From: Deltaproteobacteria bacterium
GTDB lineage: Bacteria > Desulfobacterota > DSM-4660 > Desulfatiglandales > HGW-15
Length of the DNA stretch: 8,125 bases
Direction: 5' to 3'
Assembly: GCA_019307805.1 (NCBI GenBank)
Contig: JAFDIX010000124.1
Location: 1 to 8,125, forward strand
The notes under the pieces were generated by a model that searched no databases, had not been told where the DNA came from, and worked only from the letters and a program-made list of their open reading frames with translations. This document shows positions 1-8,125 of the stretch, piece after piece. Within the stretch, counting starts at the first letter, position 1; the number at the start of each line of letters is the position of its first letter. The position numbers and the translations under genes are program-made.

Positions 1-692
1 CTTCCCCCCCGTGTGTACTTCCTGCCACCCATATGGGGTCTTCCGGATCCAGGTAAAGCGCCTGCATCCAGTCTTTCCCCTCCTCTTTATCCATGGGCAC
101 CCAGTCCCTGTCAAATTTAATATTGCCCACGGTTTTGACTCTCCCTCTCTCAACACCAATGCGCAGGAGCCTTTCTCTATCCAGGTCCGACTGCATAAGA
201 CATTCGTTCAATGTGTTCAACATGCCCCTGACAAAAACAGGAAACCGGCTATAGGAGCGAAAGGTCCTTGGGGAAATGCGTCCGTTCAGCAATAATGCCG
301 GAACCCCTTTTTTCTTCAGACGGTAAATGAGCCCGGGCCATAGATCCGTTTCCACAAGCAGGAAGATAGCCGGATCAATACAACATGGGGAGAATGGCAT
401 CCACTTTGCCCCTCAGTTTTTTTTGCGCGATTTTCATTCCCTGGGGAGTGGTCACGGTGAGCACTATTTTCTTTGAGGGGTATTTTTCTTTGAGCGCCTC
501 AATGAGGGGAAGAGAAGAGAGGACTTCTCCCAGGGAAAGGGCGTGCACCCAAGCGGTTTTATCTGAAAAGAGACGGGAAGGGAGTCTCCACCCCAATCGT
601 TCAAGGATACGCCCCTTTCTCATCAAGGGGAGGAACGGGAGGAGCAAAATAACGACAACGGTCCATGCAAAATGGTAAACTGTTCCGGACAT
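1..692 (-). pseudogene. kdtA: Kdo transferase (KdtA/WaaA), 5' part, frame-disrupted and cut by window edge
   Basis: KdtA moves Kdo from CMP-Kdo onto lipid IVA at the cytoplasmic face of the inner membrane. The likely start is ATG 692-690, about 10 bases after a GGCGG-type Shine-Dalgarno. The first frame gives a hydrophobic anchor (about residues 8-23 of KdtA), then HALSLGE, which carries the catalytic base glutamate (E31 in Aquifex WaaA), then VTTPQG and a segment ending DAILPM. It stops at TGA 377-375. From base 379 down to the window edge a second frame, offset by +1, resumes the same protein with no stop: IDPAIFLLVETDLWPG (second catalytic Glu, E98 in Aquifex), LLNGRIS, GNIKFD and AGSTHGGE. 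Against E. coli KdtA about 12 residues fall between the LPY/LPM and VDP/IDP positions; here only four bases remain, so roughly 32 bases look deleted. That length also accounts for the frame change. All other motifs are intact, so the break is either recent or an assembly error. The rest of the gene lies outside the window. Confidence 0.85.
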
Positions 693-2948
693 CTCAACGC
701 TTACGCCGCCTTCATCTCCCTTTACCGGGAGTTCAATAATGAATTTGGCCCCCCTGGGCTTCTGGTCCTGGACGCGAATTGACCCGTTATGGTCCGTAAT
801 AATAGTGTTCACAATGGCAAGACCCAGGCCGGTCCCCTGTTTCTTAGTGGAAAAATAGGGTTCAAATAAACGCACCTTGTGTTTCGGGGGAATCCCCTTC
901 CCATTGTCCGCAACCTCGATCCTCACCAAATCCTGTTCCCGATCAAAGGAAAGATCGATCACAACCTCTCCCTCATCTTCGATGGCATCCATGGCATTGT
1001 CCAGCAGGTTGATCATGGCTCTCTTCAACTGTTCCTTGTCCACTTTTATGACAGGGACCTCATCCGAGCTGTGAAAAACCATTTTCACATCCTTCTGGGC
1101 CTCCTTATATAGGCTCATGGCCTCCTCTATGATTTCGGCGATACTGTGGGGCTTAAGCAATGGGGCCGGCAACCGCGCAAAAGTGGAAAATTCATTGACA
1201 AGCCGTTTCAGTCCTTCAACCTGATTGATGATCATGTTGGTACATTCTTCAAATACCTTTCCGTCTTCCTGGGTGAGTTTCGAGCCATATCTCTTCTTGA
1301 GTCGCTGGGCCGAGAGCTGAATAGGGGTAAGGGGATTTTTTACCTCATGGGCGATGCGTCGGGCGACCTCCCGCCATGCAGCCATTCTCTGGGCCCTTTC
1401 CATGGCTGTAACGTCTTCAAAGACAGCCACCATGCCAAGGTATTTTCCGCGATCATCACGAAGCACTGTGAGGACCACCAGGAGTGTCAGTGTCTTGTTC
1501 TTGACCGACAGACTGACCTGTCGTTCCAGGATGCCTTGCCTGAAAAGACTTCTATCCCGGACGAATTCGTCTACCACTTCGACGTAGTCTCTCCCGATCG
1601 CATCCTGGTAGTTTTGGCCCATGATATCTTTCGCGCTGATATTGAGCATCCTCTCTGCGGATTTGTTGATTGTGAGGATTCTGCCTTCCGCATCCGCGGA
1701 AACCACCCCTGCCCCCACATTTGCCAGCACAATCTCCATATAGCGGCGGCGCTGATCGAGTTCGATGTTGCTGTGGACCAGTTCACCGTGGGCCTCTTCC
1801 AGCTGTTGCTTGCCCTTCTTGAGGTCCAGGGTCATCCTGTTGAATGAATTCACCAGAATGCCTATTTCATCCTTCGCTTCAGAGTCTATGAAAAAGTCGT
1901 AATCCCCTGAGGCAATGCGGTTGGTTGCTTCTGCAAGTTCCTGAATGGGCACGGTGATCTGCTTTGAAAGGTAGAACCCAAACCAGACGGAGGAGAAAAT
2001 GATGAGCAGGGTGACGATTGAGAGGATAATCATATAGCTGGTCTTGATAGGTTGTTTCAGCATTTTGAGTTGTCGATATTCCTCAAGCCCTTTGGAGATG
2101 GCCCTCAGCCTGTTGACAAAGACACCCGGGATGAACTTCCCCAGAACAATCAGCCCGACAACCGCCCTTGATTCAGTCCTGGAAAATATAGGGACGATAC
2201 CACTCACAAGATCCCCGTGGGGCAGGGATTGGATCTCCTGAGCATCCGTTCCCTCTTCAAAGCTTTTTCGCAGGAGATCCGTCCCAGGATCTTTGTACGC
2301 GCTCAGGTCGATTCTTTCATTTTGGGATATGGCACGCAGCGTCATTTCCTGGGAGAAGACCTTGATAGAAGCGAATTGGTACTCCATCCGCTTTTCACCG
2401 ACAAATTTTTCCAGTTTGTCCTTCCGATTTAAGAGCATGTACCCGTGGTATGTGATCAGACGCCCCATACTGTTGCCGTGGGCCAGTGTCTCCTCTGCCA
2501 CCCTGTCGTAGTATCCCCTGCCAACGTCCAGGGATTTATTCAGGGTCCTTTCGATGGGCAGGCTGAACCAGTACTCAATGGAGGCAGAGATAAACTGGAC
2601 GGAAGCAAAAAAGAGGATGATCGTAGGGAGCAGGGACAAAAGGACAAATGCCAGGACCAGTTTGGTCCTGAGCTTCGCCCCCATGATCCCCTTTCTTCTT
2701 TCAAAGAGCAGTTTAACGAGATTCCGCGTAGTCAGATAGAGCAGGAGGAGGAGCAAAATAACATTGAGGTTGATGAGCGCAAAAATGAGAATACTGCTGG
2801 ATACGGGAAGATCGAGCCCCAGGTCAAAGGCCTTTATTCCGAGGTAGGACAGAGGAATGATGATCAGGAAAAGAGCGATGATAATATACCGCTCTCTGCG
2901 TTTCCGCTTTATTTCTTCCCGTTCTGAGTCTGGATAGGGCCCCGTCAT
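375..2948 (-). CDS. NtrY-like sensor histidine kinase, reading frame fused to the N-terminal part of KdtA
   Basis: This is a membrane sensor kinase of the NtrY type. Residues 1-20 are charged, followed by membrane segments at about 21-37, 51-72, 96-120 and 304-326. The roughly 180 residues between the last two form a periplasmic sensor region. Then come HAMP (about 325-378), a coiled coil (378-402) and PAS (about 403-515). HisKA has phospho-acceptor H534 in IAHEVKNPL, and HATPase_c has NLLDNAMDAIE (647-657), DNGKGIP (681-687), FEPYFSTKKQGTGLGLA (695-711) and ends near 742 (FIIELPV). Every catalytic motif is present. The frame has no stop after the kinase. It runs on through M753, the likely kdtA start, and adds 105 KdtA residues before TGA at 377-375. 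The natural kinase is therefore probably about 745-752 residues. The ATG lies 3 bases after the DUF4390 stop, with tandem TGA codons between, which suggests translational coupling; the Shine-Dalgarno is weak. No response-regulator gene is next to it. The ligand is unknown. Confidence 0.9.
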   Translation of the reverse strand: MTGPYPDSEREEIKRKRRERYIIIALFLIIIPLSYLGIKAFDLGLDLPVSSSILIFALINLNVILLLLLLYLTTRNLVKLLFERRKGIMGAKLRTKLVLAFVLLSLLPTIILFFASVQFISASIEYWFSLPIERTLNKSLDVGRGYYDRVAEETLAHGNSMGRLITYHGYMLLNRKDKLEKFVGEKRMEYQFASIKVFSQEMTLRAISQNERIDLSAYKDPGTDLLRKSFEEGTDAQEIQSLPHGDLVSGIVPIFSRTESRAVVGLIVLGKFIPGVFVNRLRAISKGLEEYRQLKMLKQPIKTSYMIILSIVTLLIIFSSVWFGFYLSKQITVPIQELAEATNRIASGDYDFFIDSEAKDEIGILVNSFNRMTLDLKKGKQQLEEAHGELVHSNIELDQRRRYMEIVLANVGAGVVSADAEGRILTINKSAERMLNISAKDIMGQNYQDAIGRDYVEVVDEFVRDRSLFRQGILERQVSLSVKNKTLTLLVVLTVLRDDRGKYLGMVAVFEDVTAMERAQRMAAWREVARRIAHEVKNPLTPIQLSAQRLKKRYGSKLTQEDGKVFEECTNMIINQVEGLKRLVNEFSTFARLPAPLLKPHSIAEIIEEAMSLYKEAQKDVKMVFHSSDEVPVIKVDKEQLKRAMINLLDNAMDAIEDEGEVVIDLSFDREQDLVRIEVADNGKGIPPKHKVRLFEPYFSTKKQGTGLGLAIVNTIITDHNGSIRVQDQKPRGAKFIIELPVKGDEGGVSVEMSGTVYHFAWTVVVILLLPFLPLMRKGRILERLGWRLPSRLFSDKTAWVHALSLGEVLSSLPLIEALKEKYPSKKIVLTVTTPQGMKIAQKKLRGKVDAILPMLY

Positions 2949-2951
2949 TCA

Positions 2952-3518
2952 TCAATACCTGAATTCGATCATTTTCCAATCGGTCTCAAAGTCCCAAAGG
3001 GAGAGGAAAAAAAACACATTATGCAAATGGAGGGGAAGTTCGATTTTATCAAGTTGGGTCATCATACCGAGCTGGTAAGTTCTCCCCCTGAATAGTTTAT
3101 GGAGTGGCGCCACTTTGAGTGCGACCACATCGGCCATCATTTTTTTTGCCTGTTCAAAGGACTTGACGGTGGTTGTCTTCTCACCTGCCTCCGAGAGGGT
3201 CACCGCGTAGATCTCTTTCAGATTATCGTACTTGATGGTATGGGAAAATTGCATTTCCACAACATCCTTGTCCCACCAAAAGGCTCTATTCATGCTGAGC
3301 GTCACAAAAAACTTGAATGTTGTGGTAATGCCGTTTTCAATGGCCTTGTTCATTTCAGGAGTAAAGCAGTTGTTCACAGTGAAATAGACGAGAAGGTGAT
3401 CCCTGGTATTGGTGACGACCACGTCGGAGATATTGGCATCCTCTGCATAAGCGATGACACCCCCGCTCATGAGCATGCACAGAATAAGTATCAGAAGACT
3501 TTTTTTTCTCTTTTTCAT
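2952..3518 (-). CDS. Exported DUF4390 domain protein
   Basis: This 188-residue protein resembles the DUF4390 family, whose function is not known. In several proteobacteria it sits directly upstream of an NtrY-type kinase, and the same order occurs here. I chose ATG 3518 because it opens a textbook signal peptide: MKKRKK, then a hydrophobic run LLILILCMLMSGGVIA, then a probable signal peptidase I cleavage after AYA before EDANIS. The mature part (about 160 residues) is beta-rich and ends with WDFETDWKMIEFRY, typical of family C-termini. The frame is open upstream to a TTG at 3611, but that extension crosses the palindromic repeat cluster and would bury the signal peptide, so I rejected it. The bases before ATG 3518 are pyrimidine-rich and show no Shine-Dalgarno, so initiation may be weak. 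The gene ends 3 bases before the kinase ATG. The product is likely periplasmic and may help the kinase sense an envelope signal; that role is inferred from context only. Confidence 0.85.
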   Translation of the reverse strand: MKKRKKSLLILILCMLMSGGVIAYAEDANISDVVVTNTRDHLLVYFTVNNCFTPEMNKAIENGITTTFKFFVTLSMNRAFWWDKDVVEMQFSHTIKYDNLKEIYAVTLSEAGEKTTTVKSFEQAKKMMADVVALKVAPLHKLFRGRTYQLGMMTQLDKIELPLHLHNVFFFLSLWDFETDWKMIEFRY

Positions 3519-3560
3519 GAAGCAGATGGAATAGAGGAAGAAAGATGGCACCCTTTTGAA

Positions 3561-3647
3561 TCCGCCTGAGGCGGACAAGGGGTTCATTCCCCGCCGCTTG
3601 CGGCGTTTCAATGCATTTGTAGATACCCCGCTGCTCTGCAGTGGGGT
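3561..3647. repeat. Cluster of REP-like palindromes (four hairpins)
   Basis: Four inverted repeats lie within 87 bases: TCCGCC-TGA-GGCGGA (3561-3575, perfect); GGGG-N6-CCCC (3579-3592); CGCCGC-TT-GCGGCG (3592-3605, perfect); and a 10-bp stem ACCCCGCTGC/GCAGTGGGGT with a 3-base loop (3625-3647, one G-T wobble). The third and fourth share the core AT(T/A)CCCCGC(C/T)GCT in the same orientation (from 3586 and from 3623), so they look like two degenerate copies of one short element. This resembles interspersed intergenic palindromes of the REP/BIME kind. They fall in the presumed 5' leader of the DUF4390-kinase-kdtA transcript. Confidence 0.65.
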
Positions 3648-3762
3648 CGTTCATCCAAGGCCGGGTGACAAAAAAATCCGTAACACCCACGGTACGCAAT
3701 ACGGGGGAGGCGCCTCCGACGGTTTTCGATGAACAAATCCCAAAATATCAGAAACTTCAGTC

Positions 3763-3798
3763 GGATATGATCATATCCAAGAGGGCAGTGAAATGCAA
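3763..3798 (-). promoter_or_regulatory. Possible sigma70-type promoter with a 16-bp palindrome over its -10 box
   Basis: On the minus strand TTGCAT (3798-3793) is followed after 17 bases by TATGAT (3775-3770). The -10 matches TATAAT at five of six positions and the -35 is weak (three of six). The -10 lies inside a perfect 16-bp palindrome GGATATGATCATATCC (3763-3778), a plausible repressor operator. Transcription would start near 3763 and read through the REP-like hairpins into the DUF4390 gene, leaving a leader of about 245 bases. The palindrome is directly visible; the promoter role is inferred. Confidence 0.35.
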
Positions 3799-3802
3799 TG
3801 GC

Positions 3803-3858
3803 GAATGGAGCCCCACGGGTAAATCCGTGGTACCCTTAAATTACCCGTCTTTCCATCC
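3803..3858. other. Stem-loop block with two mutually exclusive pairings
   Basis: Two pairings compete for the same bases. Hairpin A is CCACGG-N6-CCGTGG (3813-3830). Pairing B joins ACGGGTAA (3815-3822) to TTACCCGT (3841-3848), a perfect 8-bp match that uses most of one arm of A. An outer stem can form between GAATGGA (3803-3809) and TCCATCC (3852-3858), with one wobble. The block lies after the lpxC terminator and before the possible promoter of the DUF4390 gene. Its sequence is reminiscent of the imperfect hairpin ends of IS200/IS605-type elements, but no transposase is present. It could also be a structured RNA; I recognise no known riboswitch in it. Confidence 0.4.
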
Positions 3859-3883
3859 GACCTAGCAAGCTACTGCGGAAGCG

Positions 3884-3920
3884 GATAAAAAATATGGCCC
3901 CTCCCAGGGGGAGAGGCCAT
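3884..3920 (-). terminator. Rho-independent terminator of lpxC
   Basis: On the minus strand, 33 bases after the lpxC stop, a 12-bp stem with one internal mismatch and a 3-base loop (ATGGCC.CTCCC against GGGAG.GGCCAT, 3894-3920) is followed at once by a T-rich run, ATTTTTTA (3893-3886). This is a classic intrinsic terminator. It separates lpxC from the DUF4390-kinase-kdtA unit, which therefore needs its own promoter or read-through. Confidence 0.85.
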
Positions 3921-3953
3921 GTCGAAATTTAAGATATTATTGATACAAGAAAA

Positions 3954-4883
3954 CTAGGCGGGTATGGGCTCCATGGCGCCAAAGGCAGGTATGGTGACGC
4001 TATTTTCGGCAATTGCCTCTGGCGTTTCAAAGGACATGCATTTCCAGTGGCGTTTATTGTCCATCAATTTCCTAAGCATGTACTGGTTTAGAAAGTGTCC
4101 GGATCTTTCCACCACAAAGTGACCGATCACCGCGCGCCCAAGGATGGCAAGGTCTCCGATGAAATCCAGGATCTTATGCCTCACGAATTCATCCCTGTAA
4201 CGCAGTCCATCCTCGTTAATGACCCTAAAATCATCGATCACGATAGCATTATCGAGGGAGCCGCCCAGCGCCAAACCATTTTCCTGCAACATCTGGATGT
4301 CCTTCATAAAACCGAAAGTCCTGGCCCTACTGATATCATCGACAAAATCCTTGCCCGAAAATCGCATGGAGTATTTCTGATTTCTGAGCAAGGGATGGCG
4401 GAAGTCGATCATATAGGAAATTTTCAGTTCCTTTGATGGAAATATGCTTACTGAACGATCCCCATCATTCACTTTAAAGTTCTTTTTAATGACCAGAAAC
4501 TCTTTTGGACTCTTTTGTTCCCTGATCCCGGTGCTTTTCAACAGATAGATAAAAGGGGCGCAACTCCCGTCCATAATGGGCACCTCAGGCCCGTCAAGTT
4601 CCACCCTTACATTATCAATACCCAGTCCGAAAAAGGCCGCCATAATGTGCTCAATGGTGGATACCTTGTTTCCGTTATTGCCGATGGTGGTTGACAGGTT
4701 CGTATCCACAACATTATCAAAATGGGCATTAATAGCGGGCTGTCCCACGAGATCCTTTCGGATAAAACTAATTCCGGTATCAGCGGGGGCAGGTTTAATG
4801 GTTAACTTGACCCGTTTCCCTGAATGCAGGCCTATTCCTGTACAGCCCACTTCATCGCATATGGTTCGCTGCCTGAAATTCAC
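3954..4883 (-). CDS. lpxC: UDP-3-O-acyl-N-acetylglucosamine deacetylase (LpxC)
   Basis: LpxC is the cytoplasmic zinc amidase that removes the acetyl group from UDP-3-O-acyl-GlcNAc, the committed step of lipid A synthesis. The 309 residues match the usual family length (about 300). The N-terminus (FRQRTICDEVGCTGIGLHSGK) aligns with the E. coli start, which supports the GTG at 4883-4881. Zinc ligands are H79 (STIEHIMAA, with catalytic E78), H236 and D240 (RHKILD), and the catalytic histidine is H263 (SGHFLN). ELDGPEVPIMDGS (95-107) and SRARTFGF (185-192) are also family hallmarks. All active-site residues are present. A good Shine-Dalgarno sits 6 bases before the GTG. The gene appears monocistronic: a 286-base regulatory gap lies upstream and a terminator downstream. 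Being next to kdtA and a guanylyltransferase gene, it fits an envelope-biogenesis neighbourhood. Confidence 0.97.
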   Translation of the reverse strand: MNFRQRTICDEVGCTGIGLHSGKRVKLTIKPAPADTGISFIRKDLVGQPAINAHFDNVVDTNLSTTIGNNGNKVSTIEHIMAAFFGLGIDNVRVELDGPEVPIMDGSCAPFIYLLKSTGIREQKSPKEFLVIKKNFKVNDGDRSVSIFPSKELKISYMIDFRHPLLRNQKYSMRFSGKDFVDDISRARTFGFMKDIQMLQENGLALGGSLDNAIVIDDFRVINEDGLRYRDEFVRHKILDFIGDLAILGRAVIGHFVVERSGHFLNQYMLRKLMDNKRHWKCMSFETPEAIAENSVTIPAFGAMEPIPA

Positions 4884-7800
4884 TCAATTCTCCTTTTGGT
4901 CAAGATTTAGGGGCACATAATGTGCTTTGCTAGTGAATCTACTCGCAAAGTACATGCCAAAACGAGAAAAAGAGGGTTTTTTCTGCGAACCAATCATCAA
5001 CATATTGATATTGCTGCATTTTATATTGTATCTTTTTGGGATTCTTTGACAAAAAATCCGTTGCTTTCTTCACGTATGACAGGAATGTTGCAAAAAAACC
5101 ACAGGCTTGTCTCAAAAAAAACATAATATTCTGCTTTTTTAACAAGTTGCAGGTCTTTGCCGACGGTTTTCAAGCTGCAATGGTTATGAATTTTGTGGTT
5201 GTCCCATCCAGATCGGATATCCATGCATATTCTTCAGAAAACGCCCGCCAGACGGCAGAGAGTGTTTCCCCCAGGTGGGTTACGGTATCGGGATCAGAAA
5301 TTGTGGTATAGGATGAGAAGTCTTTGATGAAGGCATCTTCAAATGGGGACATATCATAGGGGGGTTCTTTGGCCGTACCTCTGAGCTTTTCAAATAATTC
5401 CCTTGCCTGGGCCAGGGAGATCCCTGCAACACCAGGGGCAAGGCCCAACATCATACGCCCCCAGAGATTAAAGAGCAGGGGATGAAATGTCGCCTCCGGG
5501 GACTGCAGCAAGTCCTCATCCATTGGAAAACGATTTGTCAATTGCTCAACAAGGCTGTCCAATACCATCATGCCACGAACGGCTTGCAAAGTCTCACTCA
5601 ACTCGGTGACCCATTCAAAGTCCTTGTATTCCTCGCCCTCATGAAACCCGGTGTAGAGTCTTGGAATCCGTCCTAAAAGGCCTGATAATAAGCTTCCCCA
5701 ATCTTCACCCCAAAAACTGGGATGGAGTCCTTGCCGCTGGAACCAGCTTCCCGTCACCCACCGCTCCGCCTCCCATTTCACTTTCAGGCAAAGACCTATC
5801 CCCACGCGATAGATGGACAAGAGTGTGTGTTGCTGAAGGAGGCCCTCGGCCTTGAGGGTATCTCGACCACAGACCCTCTCCAGCCCCAGGTTCAAAAGCC
5901 TCCCGACCTTGCGAGAGACCCTGACGAGGTCATCGACTTCATCCACGTGAATGCCGTCTGCCGACAGAATCTGATTGCACAGCCCCGCAAACTCCAGGCG
6001 GATTCTGTCGAGCAGCAGATGATCCGTCATTCCCTGGACTGTATCAGTGAGCAGGTTTGCCATGCCGGTCTGGTGCAAAGGAGAGACAGGTATCAGGTCC
6101 CTGATTTCTTTGTCCACCATCAGTGCGGACAGGGCGGGGATTGACTCATTTTCCAGTTCTTGCGGATCCAGCGGGGCATAGGCGGATAATGCCTCCTCAT
6201 AGGGAAGAAATCCGTGTTCCGCCAGCCTGACGTTTCTCATTCTGTACATGCCCTCTTCCGTCTCACCGGGCACCAGGCCTGCAAGCCCCTGAAGGAAAGA
6301 ATGGTAGCGGGTGAAGTCCTCCTTTGCCAAGGCCCGTATCAGTTCTTCCGCCTGCTCCCGGTATTTCGGATCCCTGGCCCTGATGTAGAAGACACCATCA
6401 AGGCTGAAGAAACCCTCGGGGATATCAAAGACCTCGTCATCGGGTTCAAGGATGATTACTTCAATACTTTTGGACACATGGTAAAAGGCCAGGGCCTGTC
6501 CCTCGCCAAAAAGCCATTTCACAAGGCGACGGGGATCGGCCTCCAGAAGCCGCCCTATCCAGGACGATGTCTCCTCCAGATCGACCCGGTCCCTTTTCCA
6601 GATCTCCAGATCCAGCACATACTGCCACTGTTCCTCAGAGGCCAGTTCCAAAACAGGAAGGCAGTCGTCCACCCCCACCTTTTTGATCAACCAGAAAAAG
6701 TCCTCTGACGGCAGGGACTCCACCAACTCCCGGGGTTTGTCAGAACCCAGGATACGGTCCACGATCCCACCACCGGAAAGGCCGTGCAGTTCTCCTAAAA
6801 AGGCCATCCGATCCGCCGAAGCAGATGGCAGGTCCTGAGAGCCTGAAGTCACACCCCCCTTTTTTATGTTTACGCCCAATGCCTACTCTCCATTATCGAA
6901 CTAACCTTCTAGTTTAGTGTCTCAGAAATACCTTTAATAACGTGAATCCTTTAATGCTCGGCCAACCTATGATCATACATCCAAAATCGTTGTCATAATA
7001 TTGATATGTATTCCTGGGACAATACACTAGCTCTTCTCCTGCATCTTCTCGACCAATTTCTTCACTTCCTCGGCCCGGTCCTTGTGTGTGATGAGGGTGT
7101 TCCCGCCTGAACGCACCGCTATCAGGTCCTGGACTCCGACGAGCATTACGGTCTCCTCAGGGTCTTCACAGAAGACCAGATTCCCCTTTGAGTCCAGTTG
7201 TTCCAGATGCCCGCGAAAATAGTTTCCCCCTTCTGCCTGGGGAAGATAGTCACTGAGCGCCTGCCACCCCCCCACATCCTTCCAGGAAAAGCGGCACCAC
7301 ACACACCGCACTTCCATTGCCTTCTCCATCACACCGTAGTCTATGGATATCCTCTCAAGTGAGGCAAATGCGCCCTCCAGGGCTTCCATCCACCGGGAGG
7401 TGTCAAAGGCCTGGACGGCTTCGGAGATGGCCTTCACATGGTGGGGCAAATACCTGGTCATCTCATCCAGAATGTTGTCGGTATTCCAGACGAACATACC
7501 CGAGTTCCACAGGAACCTACCGGATGCTACATACTGTCGGGCGGTCTCAGGGTCAGGCTTTTCCTTGAAACGAATCAACTTAAAATGCTCTATTTCCCCG
7601 TCATCAGCCACCTTTTGACCCAACTCCAGATACCCGTAGCCGGTTGATGGGTGGGTCGGTTGTATGCCAAGGGTATAGAGGGCGCTGCTCTGCTGAGCCA
7701 TGTTTACAGCAGAGAGGAGCGTCTTGTGGAAAACCTCTTGTGGTTCGATCATATGGTCCGCAGTCAGGGTGATCATCACCGGGTTTCCAAAAATCTCGCG

Positions 7801-8125
7801 GCAGAGTAACGCGCCGAGACAGACCGCAGCCGCAGTATCTCTCTTGAGGGGTTCGCCTATGATGTTTTCCACGGGGATTTCCGGGAGCTGTTCCCTGGTC
7901 AGATCTACAAAGGCCCTATTGGTGAGGACAAGGATGCGCTCCGGAGCGAAGAGATCAGCGATTCGGTCAAAGCTTTTTTGCAACAGGCTTCGATCATCAA
8001 AGAGTTTCAGGAACTGCTTAGGCCTTTGGGCTGTGCTCAAGGGCCAAAAACGAGTGCCCATGCCGCCGGCCATAATCACGGCCACCTTCTCATTCTGAGC
8101 CTTTTCCATGGCACCTCATCCTGTC

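Larger units (their letters stand above)
3519..3953. other. Gene-free, palindrome-rich intergenic region between lpxC and the DUF4390 gene
   Basis: These 435 bases hold no credible gene. Short frames that cross them contain hairpin sequence and show no family resemblance. In the direction of transcription they hold the lpxC terminator (3920-3884), a stem-loop block with competing pairings (3858-3803), a possible promoter overlapped by a 16-bp palindrome (3798-3763), a 12-bp perfect palindrome GGAGGCGCCTCC (3706-3717) and a cluster of REP-like hairpins (3647-3561). The density of inverted repeats is far above that of the other gaps in the window. Confidence 0.7.

Overview
The window looks like a chromosomal segment from a Gram-negative bacterium, most likely a Desulfobacterota ('deltaproteobacterial', sulfate-reducer-like) species. 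The clues are lipid A/Kdo genes (lpxC, kdtA), a DUF4390 gene followed by an NtrY-like kinase, and a DUF6178-type gene, a family I associate with that phylum. This placement rests on protein resemblance recalled from memory; no search was run. All convincing genes lie on the minus strand, so transcription runs from high to low coordinates.

Layout in the direction of transcription: (1) 8109-7027, a single-domain mannose-1-phosphate guanylyltransferase. (2) 6879-5170, a 569-residue DUF6178-like protein of unknown function with a TTG start. (3) 5169-4884, a 286-base AT-rich regulatory gap holding a good sigma70-type promoter, a perfect match to the IHF consensus and a strong sigma54 (-24/-12) candidate. 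(4) 4883-3954, lpxC with a GTG start and good Shine-Dalgarno, closed by a rho-independent terminator at 3920-3884. (5) 3953-3519, about 435 bases without a gene but rich in palindromes: a 16-bp perfect palindrome over a possible -10 box, a stem-loop block with competing pairings, and a cluster of REP-like hairpins. (6) 3518-2952, an exported DUF4390 protein. (7) 2948 onward, an NtrY-like membrane histidine kinase. (8) kdtA (Kdo transferase), whose start codon lies in frame inside the kinase reading frame and whose own frame is broken near 377, before it leaves the window at base 1.

Biological theme: envelope biogenesis. LpxC commits UDP-acyl-GlcNAc to lipid A, KdtA adds Kdo to lipid IVA, and the ManC-type enzyme supplies GDP-mannose for surface glycans. 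The DUF4390/NtrY pair is a likely sensory unit; no response regulator is visible here.

Points that most merit checking: the uninterrupted kinase-KdtA reading frame; the kdtA frame break combined with about 11-12 missing family residues, although both catalytic glutamates are kept; and the sigma54/IHF-type promoter layout in front of lpxC, near an NtrY-family kinase. I found no convincing tRNA, rRNA, CRISPR array, intact insertion sequence or plus-strand gene.
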